This document shows, piece after piece, positions 18,019 through 27,032 of a DNA stretch of 64,000 nucleotides. Position 1 is the stretch's first letter, and each line of letters begins with the position of its first letter. A program made the translations under genes and the position numbers. Source of the stretch: Pirellulaceae bacterium. GTDB taxonomy: Bacteria; Planctomycetota; Planctomycetia; Pirellulales; Pirellulaceae. The stretch covers positions 45,909 through 109,908 of the forward strand of contig JADYZV010000011.1 of assembly GCA_020852965.1 (NCBI GenBank), given 5' to 3'. Under the pieces are notes generated by a model that saw only the letters and a list, made by a program, of their open reading frames with translations, searched no databases and was not told the origin of the DNA.

Positions 18019-19143
18019 TTAGCGACTGGCGATGGACCGCCGGAAGAGGGCTAGCGCGGCGGCAAAAAATCCGAAGGCCATGAGTGCCACCGTAGCAAAA
18101 GAAGGCCAGACATTGCTAAACCCTGCGCCGCGGTAGATGATGGCTTGGGCTACGCTCACGAAGTGCCGCGAGGGAAGAAAGAACGTAATCGCTTGCAACC
18201 ACGGCGGTTGACTGTCGATAGGAGTCATGCCACCGGATAGCATTTGCAAGGCGACAATAATCAAAATGACCAACATGGCAAACTGAGGCATGGTGCGAGT
18301 CACCGTCCCCAAGAAGACACCGAGAGCTGTTGCAAAAAAAAGATAAACGGCTACGCCACTGAGGAACAACGGAATCGAACCGGCTACCGGCACTTGCAGA
18401 GCGCGCACGATCACTACGTAAACAGCGAATGTCGCTGCCAACAGAATCACCAGACTGTTAGACCAGATCTTGGCCAACGCAATGTCCAGTGAAGTCAATG
18501 GCATCACCAGCAGGTGTTCGATCGTCCCGTGTTCGCGTTCGCGAATCAATGCAGCGCCAGTTAAGATCACGGTCAACATCGTGACTTGATTCACTAGCCC
18601 CATCAGGCTGGCAAACCATACCGGATTGCCGTTGGCATTAAACGCGCGGCGTATGACCAACTCGATCGCCAGAGGAGCGCTGCGATCGCTGCGACTCTGA
18701 AAGCGACTAACTTCGCGCTGCACGATGGCCTGGATGTAGTTGGCTCCAATGCCCGCTTGCCCCATGGCCGTCGCATCGATGTTAACTTGAATCTCCGCTG
18801 GTCGCCCCTGCACGATATGGCGTTCAAAGTTGGGAGGAATGTCAAGCACAAACATAAAGCGACTCGCGTCCATGGCGGCGTCAACTTCGCCAGCTTCAAT
18901 CAAAACCGGCTCGTTGAAGTTCGGTTCAAAAAAGGCATTGGCTATTCGTCGCGAGAGTTGTGAACGATCTTCGTCGACGATTCCAATCGATGCATTGTGC
19001 ACATCGGACGATGTGCCCCGGGCCTGCACATAGATGGCTAATGAAAACGAGTAGACCAAGAAGGCCAGCAGCACCTTGTCGCGTTTCAACGAACGCAATT
19101 CCTTTGTACCCAGCCAGAAGATTGAGCTTAAACGCTGCCACAT
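18019..19143 (-). CDS. ABC-2 type permease (YhhJ/YbhR-like)
   Basis: 374-residue permease: one N-terminal TM near residues 25-45, a large extracytoplasmic domain (to about 170), then five C-terminal TM helices, as in the ABC2_membrane_3 type. I start at ATG 19143 (MWQRLSSIFWLG), 2 bases after the stop of the fused ATPase gene; a longer open frame upstream overlaps that gene and lacks similarity. It is the third gene of an HlyD-ATPase/permease-permease operon matching the order yhiI-rbbA-yhhJ of enterobacteria. Confidence 0.88.
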   Translation of the reverse strand: MWQRLSSIFWLGTKELRSLKRDKVLLAFLVYSFSLAIYVQARGTSSDVHNASIGIVDEDRSQLSRRIANAFFEPNFNEPVLIEAGEVDAAMDASRFMFVLDIPPNFERHIVQGRPAEIQVNIDATAMGQAGIGANYIQAIVQREVSRFQSRSDRSAPLAIELVIRRAFNANGNPVWFASLMGLVNQVTMLTVILTGAALIREREHGTIEHLLVMPLTSLDIALAKIWSNSLVILLAATFAVYVVIVRALQVPVAGSIPLFLSGVAVYLFFATALGVFLGTVTRTMPQFAMLVILIIVALQMLSGGMTPIDSQPPWLQAITFFLPSRHFVSVAQAIIYRGAGFSNVWPSFATVALMAFGFFAAALALFRRSIASR

Positions 19144-19145
19144 GG

Positions 19146-21905
19146 CTATTGCTCCTGCTTGCGTAACGCCGCGGTCGCCAGCAGTGTTAGGACGGGGAAG
19201 AACGCGACCAATGCGAGGAAATCCCCCACCAGCTGCGTTGCCGTCAAGCCCTTGGTAAAGGCGCCGACGCTGGCATGCATGTAATACGTCGTCGGCCAAA
19301 ACACGCCCATCCAATGAGCCGTGCCTTCGAGCGTCGAGACCGGTTGCATGAGTCCCGAAAACTGAATGGAGGGGAGGATTGTCACAATGGTCGTCACGAA
19401 CACGGCCGCCACCTGGCTCGACGTGAACGATGAGATGAGCAAGCCAATGCCCGTGACGGCAATGATATAGGCCACAGCGCAGGCCAGCAACATCAGGCCA
19501 CTCCCTTTAATTGGCACGCCGAACAGAAACACATCCATGATCGTCAACACACCGAAACTGACGAGTCCCATGCCAACGTAGGGTATTTGTTTGCCCAGCA
19601 AGAACTCAAGTCGCGAAGTGGGCGTGACGTAGAAGTTCATGATCGATCCCAATTCCTTTTCCTTGACGACGCTGACAGCCATCAGGATTGAAGGGATCAA
19701 CACCAGAAGAATAGCGGGTACGCTGGGGACCATGGCGTAAACGCTTTGGAAAGTTGGATTGTAGCGAAAACGCTGTTCGATCCTCAGATCGGGACGAGCG
19801 GACAAATGTCCACCTTTCATGGCCAAGTCCCGTAGATGAGAAGCATGTACCCCCTGCACGTAACCCTCAACCGTGGACGCTCGCGAAGGATTGGAGCCAT
19901 CGATCCAGGCAGAAACCTGGGGGCGCGTTCCCCGCCGCAGTTCGCGACCGAAGTTGGGCGGGATCTCGATGGCCAACGAAATACGATCCTCCTTAAGCTG
20001 ACGTTCCAAGTCATCTTGACTATAGAGTGACGTCTGCTGCCGAAAATAGTTGGAACCGATCAAGGCACCGATGTAATCGCGACTTTCTGGACTGCGGTCT
20101 TGGTCGAGTACGGCGAAGTCGATTTTATTGACATCCATCGTAATGCCGAAGCCGAAGACAAGCATTAGTAGAGCTGAGCCAATGAAGGCAAACCCGAGCC
20201 GCACTGGATCTCGCAAGATTTCCAAACTTTCGCGATGGCTGTACGCGAGAGCCCGCTGCAGACGAAACAAGCTGGCGGCTGGTGGCGCACTCGAAGTGTC
20301 TGTGTTCGCTGGGAGTGTGGCTGGTGTCAGGCGGGGCGCACTTGTGGCGAACTGCGAACCTTCAGCGGTTTGGATGTAAGCGATAAATGCTTGTTCCAGA
20401 TTTCCACCCCCTCGAGCATCGGACAACTTGTCAGGTGCGTCGCAAGCTAGTACCTTGCCTGCATGCATCAGCGAAATGCGATCGCAGCGCTCCGCTTCAT
20501 TCATAAAGTGGGTTGAGATGAAAATGGTTACCCGTTCTTCGCGCGATAGACCAACCAACAACTCCCAGAAATGGTCTCTAGCCACAGGGTCTACACCGGA
20601 GGTTGGCTCATCCAAGATCAGCATCTCTGGTTGGTGAATAATCGCCACTGCCAGAGACAGGCGTTGCCGCACCCCCAGTGGAAGCTGCGCGGCCAGTTGG
20701 TCTAAACTGGATTCCAAACCGAATTGTTTAGTCAGTTGCTCGATTCGCGACCGCCGTAGCTTCCATGGTAGATGAAACAAGCGAGCGTGGAGCCACAAGT
20801 TCTGGCGGACCGTGAGTTCACTGTAGAGCGAAAATGACTGCGACATATAGCCCACGCGGCGACGTACATCCAAACTGCCTGCCTCGACGGCTTTTCCAAA
20901 TAGGCTGGCGCGTCCCTCGCTGGGAGGTAACAAACCGGTGAGCATTTTCATGGTCGTCGTTTTGCCGCAGCCATTGGAACCGAGAAAGCCAAAGATCTCG
21001 CCGCGCTCGATTTCGAAGTTGACGTTGTCTACTGCCACAAACGAGCCGAAACGCCGTGTTAAGCCTTCCGCACGAATGGCCAGTTCTTCGATGTTGGTTG
21101 GGCGCGGCGGGATGCGGAGAGTGGCTTGTCTGTCGTCAGTGCTTCCGGGCAGAAGGCTGACGAACGCGGCTTCAAGCGAATCGCGGAGGGTTTGCGACTT
21201 GATCTGCGAAGGGGAACCGGTGGCAAGCACTCGCCCCGCGTGCATGGCGATCAACCAATCAAAACGGTTGGCTTCATCCATATAGGCAGTCGAAACGAGT
21301 ACGCTCATCTGCGGCCGCTGGCTACGGATATCGTCGATCAATTCCCAGAACTGTTGTCTCGACAATGGATCAACGCCGGTGGTGGGCTCGTCCAATAACA
21401 ACAGATCGGGATCGTGGATCAGTGCGCAGCACAGTCCGAGCTTCTGCTTCATGCCGCCGGAGAGTTGTCCCACAAGGCGGTCTGGAAAGGGAGCGAGCCC
21501 AGTGGCGGATAGCAAACGGTCGATGCGTTGCCGTCGCTCTCGTTTGGATTGTCCGTACAAGCGTCCAAAAAAATCTAAATTCTCGAAAACACTCAGTTGC
21601 GTATACAAGTTCTTTCCGAGGCCTTGTGGCATGAATGCGATGCGGGTGCACACCGCATCGCGGTGCCTACGCTGGCGGATGTCGCCTCGCAGCACGCAGA
21701 TACGCCCGGCTTGAATGATCTTTGCGCCAGCCACAAGGCTCATCAACGTCGACTTGCCGACTCCATCCGGACCGATCAAGCCGATCATTTGTCCATTGGG
21801 CACATCGAGTGAAATGCCAGCCAGCGCAGTCGTCTTGCCGTAGCGATGGACGACCGACTCAAGCCTCACGACGGGCATTTCGACTATGCCGCCCAAGCCA
21901 CTCAT
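19146..21905 (-). CDS. Fused ABC transporter: two ATPase domains plus ABC-2 permease (RbbA-like)
   Basis: 919-residue fusion. ATPase 1 has Walker A GPDGVGKST (near residue 45) and signature LSGGMKQK with LLLDEPTTGVDP. ATPase 2 has GSNGCGKTT, signature region LPLGVRQRLSLA in place of LSGGQ, and LILDEPTSGVDP. From about residue 560 an ABC-2 permease follows with one TM, a large periplasmic loop and five TMs. This is the architecture of E. coli RbbA (YhiH), described as ribosome-associated, though its operon place argues for an exporter. The second signature motif is degenerate, so the two sites may be unequal. An internal Met10 could be the start. Confidence 0.9.
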   Translation of the reverse strand: MSGLGGIVEMPVVRLESVVHRYGKTTALAGISLDVPNGQMIGLIGPDGVGKSTLMSLVAGAKIIQAGRICVLRGDIRQRRHRDAVCTRIAFMPQGLGKNLYTQLSVFENLDFFGRLYGQSKRERRQRIDRLLSATGLAPFPDRLVGQLSGGMKQKLGLCCALIHDPDLLLLDEPTTGVDPLSRQQFWELIDDIRSQRPQMSVLVSTAYMDEANRFDWLIAMHAGRVLATGSPSQIKSQTLRDSLEAAFVSLLPGSTDDRQATLRIPPRPTNIEELAIRAEGLTRRFGSFVAVDNVNFEIERGEIFGFLGSNGCGKTTTMKMLTGLLPPSEGRASLFGKAVEAGSLDVRRRVGYMSQSFSLYSELTVRQNLWLHARLFHLPWKLRRSRIEQLTKQFGLESSLDQLAAQLPLGVRQRLSLAVAIIHQPEMLILDEPTSGVDPVARDHFWELLVGLSREERVTIFISTHFMNEAERCDRISLMHAGKVLACDAPDKLSDARGGGNLEQAFIAYIQTAEGSQFATSAPRLTPATLPANTDTSSAPPAASLFRLQRALAYSHRESLEILRDPVRLGFAFIGSALLMLVFGFGITMDVNKIDFAVLDQDRSPESRDYIGALIGSNYFRQQTSLYSQDDLERQLKEDRISLAIEIPPNFGRELRRGTRPQVSAWIDGSNPSRASTVEGYVQGVHASHLRDLAMKGGHLSARPDLRIEQRFRYNPTFQSVYAMVPSVPAILLVLIPSILMAVSVVKEKELGSIMNFYVTPTSRLEFLLGKQIPYVGMGLVSFGVLTIMDVFLFGVPIKGSGLMLLACAVAYIIAVTGIGLLISSFTSSQVAAVFVTTIVTILPSIQFSGLMQPVSTLEGTAHWMGVFWPTTYYMHASVGAFTKGLTATQLVGDFLALVAFFPVLTLLATAALRKQEQ

Positions 21906-22927
21906 GGCGAATCTGCAGCCGGTGGCACTAGCGCCGGTGGCTGATCAGGGAAGGGAGGCCCAATGAAACTAGGCCACTCGGCCAGCGGATCGACCTGAAT
22001 GTATGCCACGCCACGAATACCGGTCTTGATGCGTTCCAGGTACGGTTCGACGCGCTCCGGCGGCAACTGAACTTTGACTCGGAACATCAGTTTATCTCGC
22101 TCGTCGGCCGTTTCGACTTGCTTGGGCGTAAACTGCGCTTCGGGCGAAACAAAGCTCACTTTCGCACGGGCGGCATATTGCGGAGCCACGTCGAAAACCA
22201 CGCGGGCCTGGCTACCGATGGCGGTACGTACTGCCGCGTCAGCAGGCAGATAAACCTCCATGTAGATCTCGCTTAAATCGAGCAGAGTGATAATCTTGCC
22301 CCCCGCTGGAAGCACTTCCCCTTTTTCAGCCAAGCGGTATAGCACGCGGCCGCGTGCTGGAGCGAGCAGCAAGGCGTCTGCGATTTGCGTCTCGATCTGC
22401 CTGACCTGCGCGGCAGCCGCCTTGACGGCGAACTCTTGGGTTCGCAAGGCTGCTTTGGTAGCTCCCAAATTGGCTTGGGCCACCGCAAAGCTATTGAGCG
22501 TGGCCTCGTATTCCGCATCGGCGATGGCGTTGCTCGCTTTGAGTGTCTTGGAGCGCGCCGCCTGCTTTTCCGTAAGGGCCAGGTCACTTTCGCTCTTGGC
22601 TATATTGGCCTGAGCCTGGTCGACCGATTGCTCAACCTCGGCCAACTGGGCTTGCGCCTGAGCCAAAGCCGCCTCGAGCTGTAGAGTGTCCATGCGGGCG
22701 ATTAACTGCCCCGGCTCGACCAAGTCGCCTTCCCTGACGAGCAATTCCTCAACACGACCCGCGAACTTGGTTGCCACATCGACTTGGACAGCCTCGATTC
22801 GCCCATTTCCCACAGCGATTCCTTCTGGCAACGCCTCAGGTTGTTGTGAAAGCCACAACCGCCAACCAGCCAGCCCGACAGCCACCAGCACGGTTAGCAG
22901 CAACAATCGTTTTATGGTGGTATGCAT
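21902..22927 (-). CDS. HlyD-family periplasmic adaptor (YhiI-like)
   Basis: 341-residue membrane-fusion protein. One N-terminal TM (about 7-24), a lipoyl half (VATKFAGRVEELLVREGDLVEPGQ), a long alpha-helical hairpin rich in Ala, Gln and Glu (about 75-175), the second lipoyl half (LLLAPARGRVLYRLAEKGEVLPAGG), then beta-barrel. The stop overlaps the start of the fused ATPase gene (ATGA). It should link the inner-membrane ABC complex to an outer-membrane channel, for which no gene is seen here. Confidence 0.9.
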   Translation of the reverse strand: MHTTIKRLLLLTVLVAVGLAGWRLWLSQQPEALPEGIAVGNGRIEAVQVDVATKFAGRVEELLVREGDLVEPGQLIARMDTLQLEAALAQAQAQLAEVEQSVDQAQANIAKSESDLALTEKQAARSKTLKASNAIADAEYEATLNSFAVAQANLGATKAALRTQEFAVKAAAAQVRQIETQIADALLLAPARGRVLYRLAEKGEVLPAGGKIITLLDLSEIYMEVYLPADAAVRTAIGSQARVVFDVAPQYAARAKVSFVSPEAQFTPKQVETADERDKLMFRVKVQLPPERVEPYLERIKTGIRGVAYIQVDPLAEWPSFIGPPFPDQPPALVPPAADSP

Positions 22928-23513
22928 TGTGGGGAATTTAGCCTCTTGGCGACCTTCCGAGCCAATCTATAGCGAGTCCAGGATGGTTTATCCCGATTTA
23001 TTCGTAAACCGCAGCGTCAGCAAGAACGTTTGAGTCTAAATCGTATCTCGATAGCATGAATAAACCAGGTTGAAGCTTGCACTTCAGCTAAAGCAAGTAA
23101 CATACCAGCAATGGTTATTTGCACCAAGACGCAACGTCGGCAAACAACCGCCGGCTGCTTAGTTCGACTTTCGCACGTTCGATCACACTTTCGATTTGCA
23201 ATGGTGAACGCTCCCTAGCTGTTTTATAGTTATAGCAAGCTGTATCCTTATCATGGCGCGCAAATTGCTAAACGTTACCAACGGTTCGCGAGCTGACACA
23301 CCTGTCATCGTCGGCTCGCCGTGATCGCTCCCGAACGAATCGGACATTGCATTGCCTAGTGCTTCAACCACATTAGATCTTGGGGTTGGGAGAGTAGAGC
23401 GATTGTCTCAATCGCTTGAGAAACGATTGGGACAATCGTTCTACTCTGGGCGCTGCCAACCCCACTTTTAAATCTGGTTGAAGCACTAGGTCTTCCAACG
23501 AGGAATCTCAACA
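22928..23513. other. Non-coding spacer with repeats, upstream of thioredoxin gene
   Basis: 586 bases between divergent genes. It holds a stretch at about 23013-23030 (GCAGCGTCAGCAAG) related to 33300-33318, and the 136-bp palindromic element at 23355-23490. Promoters for both the HlyD operon and the thioredoxin gene should lie here but I cannot place them firmly. Confidence 0.6.
23355..23490. mobile_element. 136-bp nested palindromic element with 16-bp perfect terminal repeats
   Basis: Outer arms 23355-23370 and 23475-23490 are exact reverse complements. Inside are GGGGTTGG/CCAACCCC (23382-23389 and 23457-23464) and a 24-bp arm pair 23391-23414/23424-23447 with two mismatches, built on GATTGTCCCAATCG. 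The whole can fold into one long, slightly bulged hairpin. It lacks coding capacity. Related core sequences occur at 38761-38826 and 39036-39062, so it belongs to a dispersed family. Confidence 0.75.
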
Positions 23514-23927
23514 GTGAATCTAGTCTGCTCAGCATGTTTGGCCGTCAACCGCGTGCCGGATTCGAAATTGCACGACAAACCTGTATGCGGCAAATGTAAA
23601 CAGGGGCTCCTGCCCACCCATCCCATTGAGTTGACCGAAGCCACGTTTGCTAAGTTCATCGCGAAAACGGATGTGCCGGTGCTCGTCGACTTCTGGGCCG
23701 CCTGGTGTGGGCCTTGTCGGATGATGGCACCTGCGTTTGCTGAGGCTGCCACGCAGCTCTCGCCACGCATCGTGCTTGCCAAGCTCGATACCGAGGCCGC
23801 TCCACAGACAGCGGCTCGGTTTAACATTTCTGGCATTCCAACTGTAATCCTGTTCAAGGCGGGACGCGAAGTGACCCGCCGCTCTGGTGCCCTGAGCGCC
23901 CAACAAATCATCCAATTCGTAAGTTGA
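23514..23927 (+). CDS. trxC: Thioredoxin 2 (zinc-ribbon thioredoxin)
   Basis: 137-residue thiol-disulfide reductase. The N-terminal zinc ribbon has two CxxC pairs (CSAC and CGKC), and the thioredoxin fold carries the active site WCGPC near residue 65 and the cis-Pro loop GIPT. This arrangement is that of TrxC. It starts with GTG at 23514 with GAGG about 10 bases upstream. It lies just after the palindromic element. Single gene; no partner visible. Confidence 0.93.
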   Translation: MNLVCSACLAVNRVPDSKLHDKPVCGKCKQGLLPTHPIELTEATFAKFIAKTDVPVLVDFWAAWCGPCRMMAPAFAEAATQLSPRIVLAKLDTEAAPQTAARFNISGIPTVILFKAGREVTRRSGALSAQQIIQFVS

Positions 23928-24068
23928 GCGACGTGCGGAAAACAATAGTCGGATTCTAAGCGTGGCAGAAGCTTCCAGCATGTGGTTCAGAAATCGCAAG
24001 CTGAAAGCCAGCGTTACTCTTTCCCCGCACGATGGTAAATCACCTGTGGCCGGAGGCGATCAAAGAAA

Positions 24069-26795
24069 TTGACTACCACAATTAAAATCAAGACAGCGAA
24101 AGTTGGAAATCTGCAACGCATCTTTTCTCCGGAAGTCGTCTGCGTGATCGGAGCCAGCCCACATCCATCGAGCGTGGGCAATACGGTCATAGAAAACTTG
24201 CTGGGTGGTAGCTCGGACGATAAATTTAAGGGAAGGCTCTTTGCAGTCAACCCGAAGTACGAGCAGGTTGAAGGAGTCGAGTGCTTCGACAGCGTAGCTC
24301 GACTACCTCAGTGTGCTGATTTGGCCATCATCTGCACACCTGCCGTAACCGTTCCGGACATCCTTCGGCAATGTGGTCGAGCGGGGGTGGGAGGCGCAGT
24401 TATCCTTTCGGCGGGATTTCGCGAGGCTGGCAAGCAAGGGGTGCTGTTGGAAGATGAACTATCCAAGGCAGCGAAAGAGTACCCCGAGTTACGAATCATC
24501 GGGCCGAACTGCCTTGGCATCATGTCTCCGTGGCGTTCGCTCAATGCCAGCTTTGCCAGCGATTCACCTCTGCCTGGTCATGTGGCGTTTCTCTCTCAAT
24601 CCGGTGCGCTTTGTACGGCCGTGCTGGATTGGGCGATCGACGAAGGGGTAGGGTTTTCGCATTTTGTTTCTGTGGGCAACATGCTCGACGTGGGCGTCGC
24701 TGACTTGATCGACTTTTTCGACGCAGATCCCCATACCGATGCGATCGTGATGTACGTCGAGTCGATTACGGGGGCGAGGGAGTTCATGTCCGCCGCCCGT
24801 GCGTTTACGAGAAACAAGCCAATCATCGCCTACAAAGCAGGTCGCTTCGCAGAGTCTGCCAAGGCAGCCGCATCGCACACCGGAGCGATGGCGGGAGTGG
24901 ATGATGTCTACGAAGCGGCCTTTGCGCGGGCTGGCATCGTACGAGTCGATGAGTTCTCTGATTTGCTCGACTGCGCCGAACTACTCGCTCGGCAAAAACT
25001 ACCCCGTGGTCAGCGACTCGCCATCGTGACCAATGCGGGTGGCCCAGGTGTCATGGCTGCGGACGCTCTACTACAACGCAACGGCACACTGGCCAAGCTG
25101 TCCACCGAAACACTGCGTCACCTCGACGATTGCCTCCCGGCCGCTTGGTCGCAGTCGAATCCCGTTGATATCCTGGGTGATGCTCCCCCCAAACGCTTCG
25201 CGGATGCAACGCAGATTGTTTTAAATGACAAGTCTGTTGATGCCATGGTCGTGGTGCTTTCGCCCCAAGCGATGACCGATCCAACGGGGGCCGCTGAAGC
25301 ACTCATCCAGACAGTCAAGTCGACGCAGAAACCAGTCTTGACGGCCTGGATGGGCGGCTCCCGAGTGCGCGGGGGAATCGAGAAGCTCAACCAAGCCGGC
25401 ATCCCCACCTATCGCAGCCCTGAAGAAGCCATTCGAGCTTTTCAGTATCTGGTGCAGTATGCGCGGCGGCGCGAATCGCTCTACGAAACGCCGTATTCTC
25501 TGCCTATCGAATTTACGCATGATCGAGAGAGTCTAAGAGGGCGGTTTAAAGAGTACTTTACCGATGAATCGAACATCTTGTCGGAAGCAAATTCCAAGGA
25601 ATTGTTGGAAGCTTACGGGATTCCCGTCAGCCAGCCACTTCTCGCCGAGACACCCGATGAGGCAGCCCGCATCGCCACGGAAATTGGGTTCCCGGTTGCC
25701 GCAAAGATCCACTCACCGGATGTGACTCACAAATCGGACGTGGGTGGTGTGATGCTGAATGTTGCCGATGCAAACGCTGCCCGAGCCGCGTTTGAGACAC
25801 TTATCGAGCGTTGTCGAAAGGCCAAGCCAGCGGCACGCATCGACGGTGTTACGATTCAGCGCATGTTCGTAGACCCTGCGGGACGCGAGCTCATCGTAGG
25901 GGCCAAACGCGACCCCGTTTTCGGAACCGTATTGATGGTTGGGGCAGGCGGAACCAATGCAGAGTTATTGCGTGACCGATCACTGGAGCTGCCACCACTC
26001 AACGAACGACTCGCCCGACGCATGCTTGAATCACTGCGTCTGTGGCCACTGCTGGGGAGCTACCGTGGCAAGCCCGCAGTCAACCTTGAGCGGCTGATCG
26101 AAACCTTGATTCGCATATCATACTTAGTTGCCGACTTCCCAGAGATCATCGAATTGGATGTGAATCCACTGCTGGTCACCGCTAAGGAGTCCATCGCACT
26201 GGACGCGAGGATGGTCGTCGAAGCTTCGCCGCGCAGCGCTTCACCGAAGGCTTACTCACATCTAGCCATTCTGCCCTACCCATCCGAACTCGTCAGGGCA
26301 GCCAAGCTGAAGGACGGTACCGAATTCAGGCTACGTCCGATTCGCGGTGAAGACGAACAGCTTTGGCAAACGATGATTGGGAGCTGCTCGCAAGAGACGA
26401 TACGGCTACGGTTTGGATGCTTGTTTGACGGCTCGAGCCACGAACTGGCATCGCGATTCTGTTTCAATGATTACGACCGAGAACTAGCGATGGTTGCCGA
26501 AGTCATGGACGGTTGTACTCCCGTGATGATCGGTGTGGGACGACTGGTTGCGGATGCTGAGCACAAGGAAGCCGAATTCGCCGTTTTGGTGATCGACGCC
26601 TGGCAAGGACGAGGCCTGGGGGGGCTGCTGACCGACGAGTGTCTTTCGATTTGCAGCTCTTGGGGAATTCGTCGAGTCGTCGCCGAAGTCGCCCCAGAGA
26701 ACCGACGCATGTTAAAGTTGTTCGAGAAGCGTGGGTTTCGCTCCGATCGCACCATCGCAGCCGATGTGGTGCGCGTATCGAAAGACCTACTGTAA
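24069..26795 (+). CDS. ADP-forming acetate-CoA ligase fused to GNAT acetyltransferase
   Basis: 908 residues. About 15-470 is the CoA-binding/ligase alpha part (CVIGASPHPSSVGN, GPNCLGIMSP, FLSQSGALCTA, the phosphohistidine region ASHTGAMAGVDD, NAGGPGVMAADA). About 490-720 is the ATP-grasp beta part (AAKIHSPDVTHKSDVGGV, ELDVNPLLV). About 740-908 is a GNAT domain with the acetyl-CoA loop WQGRGLGGLLTDE. The ligase half can make acetate plus ATP from acetyl-CoA and ADP. In relatives with this layout (Pat/YfiQ) the GNAT domain acetylates proteins and the ligase half has lost catalysis; here the conserved His in SHTGA is present, so ligase activity remains possible. Start is TTG, with GGAGG upstream near 24052. 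Confidence 0.88.
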   Translation: MTTTIKIKTAKVGNLQRIFSPEVVCVIGASPHPSSVGNTVIENLLGGSSDDKFKGRLFAVNPKYEQVEGVECFDSVARLPQCADLAIICTPAVTVPDILRQCGRAGVGGAVILSAGFREAGKQGVLLEDELSKAAKEYPELRIIGPNCLGIMSPWRSLNASFASDSPLPGHVAFLSQSGALCTAVLDWAIDEGVGFSHFVSVGNMLDVGVADLIDFFDADPHTDAIVMYVESITGAREFMSAARAFTRNKPIIAYKAGRFAESAKAAASHTGAMAGVDDVYEAAFARAGIVRVDEFSDLLDCAELLARQKLPRGQRLAIVTNAGGPGVMAADALLQRNGTLAKLSTETLRHLDDCLPAAWSQSNPVDILGDAPPKRFADATQIVLNDKSVDAMVVVLSPQAMTDPTGAAEALIQTVKSTQKPVLTAWMGGSRVRGGIEKLNQAGIPTYRSPEEAIRAFQYLVQYARRRESLYETPYSLPIEFTHDRESLRGRFKEYFTDESNILSEANSKELLEAYGIPVSQPLLAETPDEAARIATEIGFPVAAKIHSPDVTHKSDVGGVMLNVADANAARAAFETLIERCRKAKPAARIDGVTIQRMFVDPAGRELIVGAKRDPVFGTVLMVGAGGTNAELLRDRSLELPPLNERLARRMLESLRLWPLLGSYRGKPAVNLERLIETLIRISYLVADFPEIIELDVNPLLVTAKESIALDARMVVEASPRSASPKAYSHLAILPYPSELVRAAKLKDGTEFRLRPIRGEDEQLWQTMIGSCSQETIRLRFGCLFDGSSHELASRFCFNDYDRELAMVAEVMDGCTPVMIGVGRLVADAEHKEAEFAVLVIDAWQGRGLGGLLTDECLSICSSWGIRRVVAEVAPENRRMLKLFEKRGFRSDRTIAADVVRVSKDLL

Positions 26796-27032
26796 AAGGG
26801 TTTGTCCCCAACCGTTCCTACCCCCTGAGAGCTTGCCTCGAATGGGGTCCCAGACTTTCTGCAAAACTCGTTCACCGGTGAGGCGAGCTCACTGGGACAC
26901 CATTTAATAGAGGACCGATAACCAGCTCTTCCATTTTCGTCTATAACATTTGGCCAAGAACTATTAGCTGTGCGAACGGCAATTTGAATCCGATGCACAG
27001 TAGAAATCCAACAATGGCAATTGACCAACGCA
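26796..27032. other. Intergenic with dispersed repeat
   Basis: 237 bases with no gene. The repeat copy 26862-26896 is bounded by GTCCCAG (26847-26853) and CTGGGAC (26892-26898), a small inverted pair that could form a hairpin after the ligase gene. A related CCCTGnGAGCTTGCCT string appears at 26823 and again near 40731. Confidence 0.5.
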
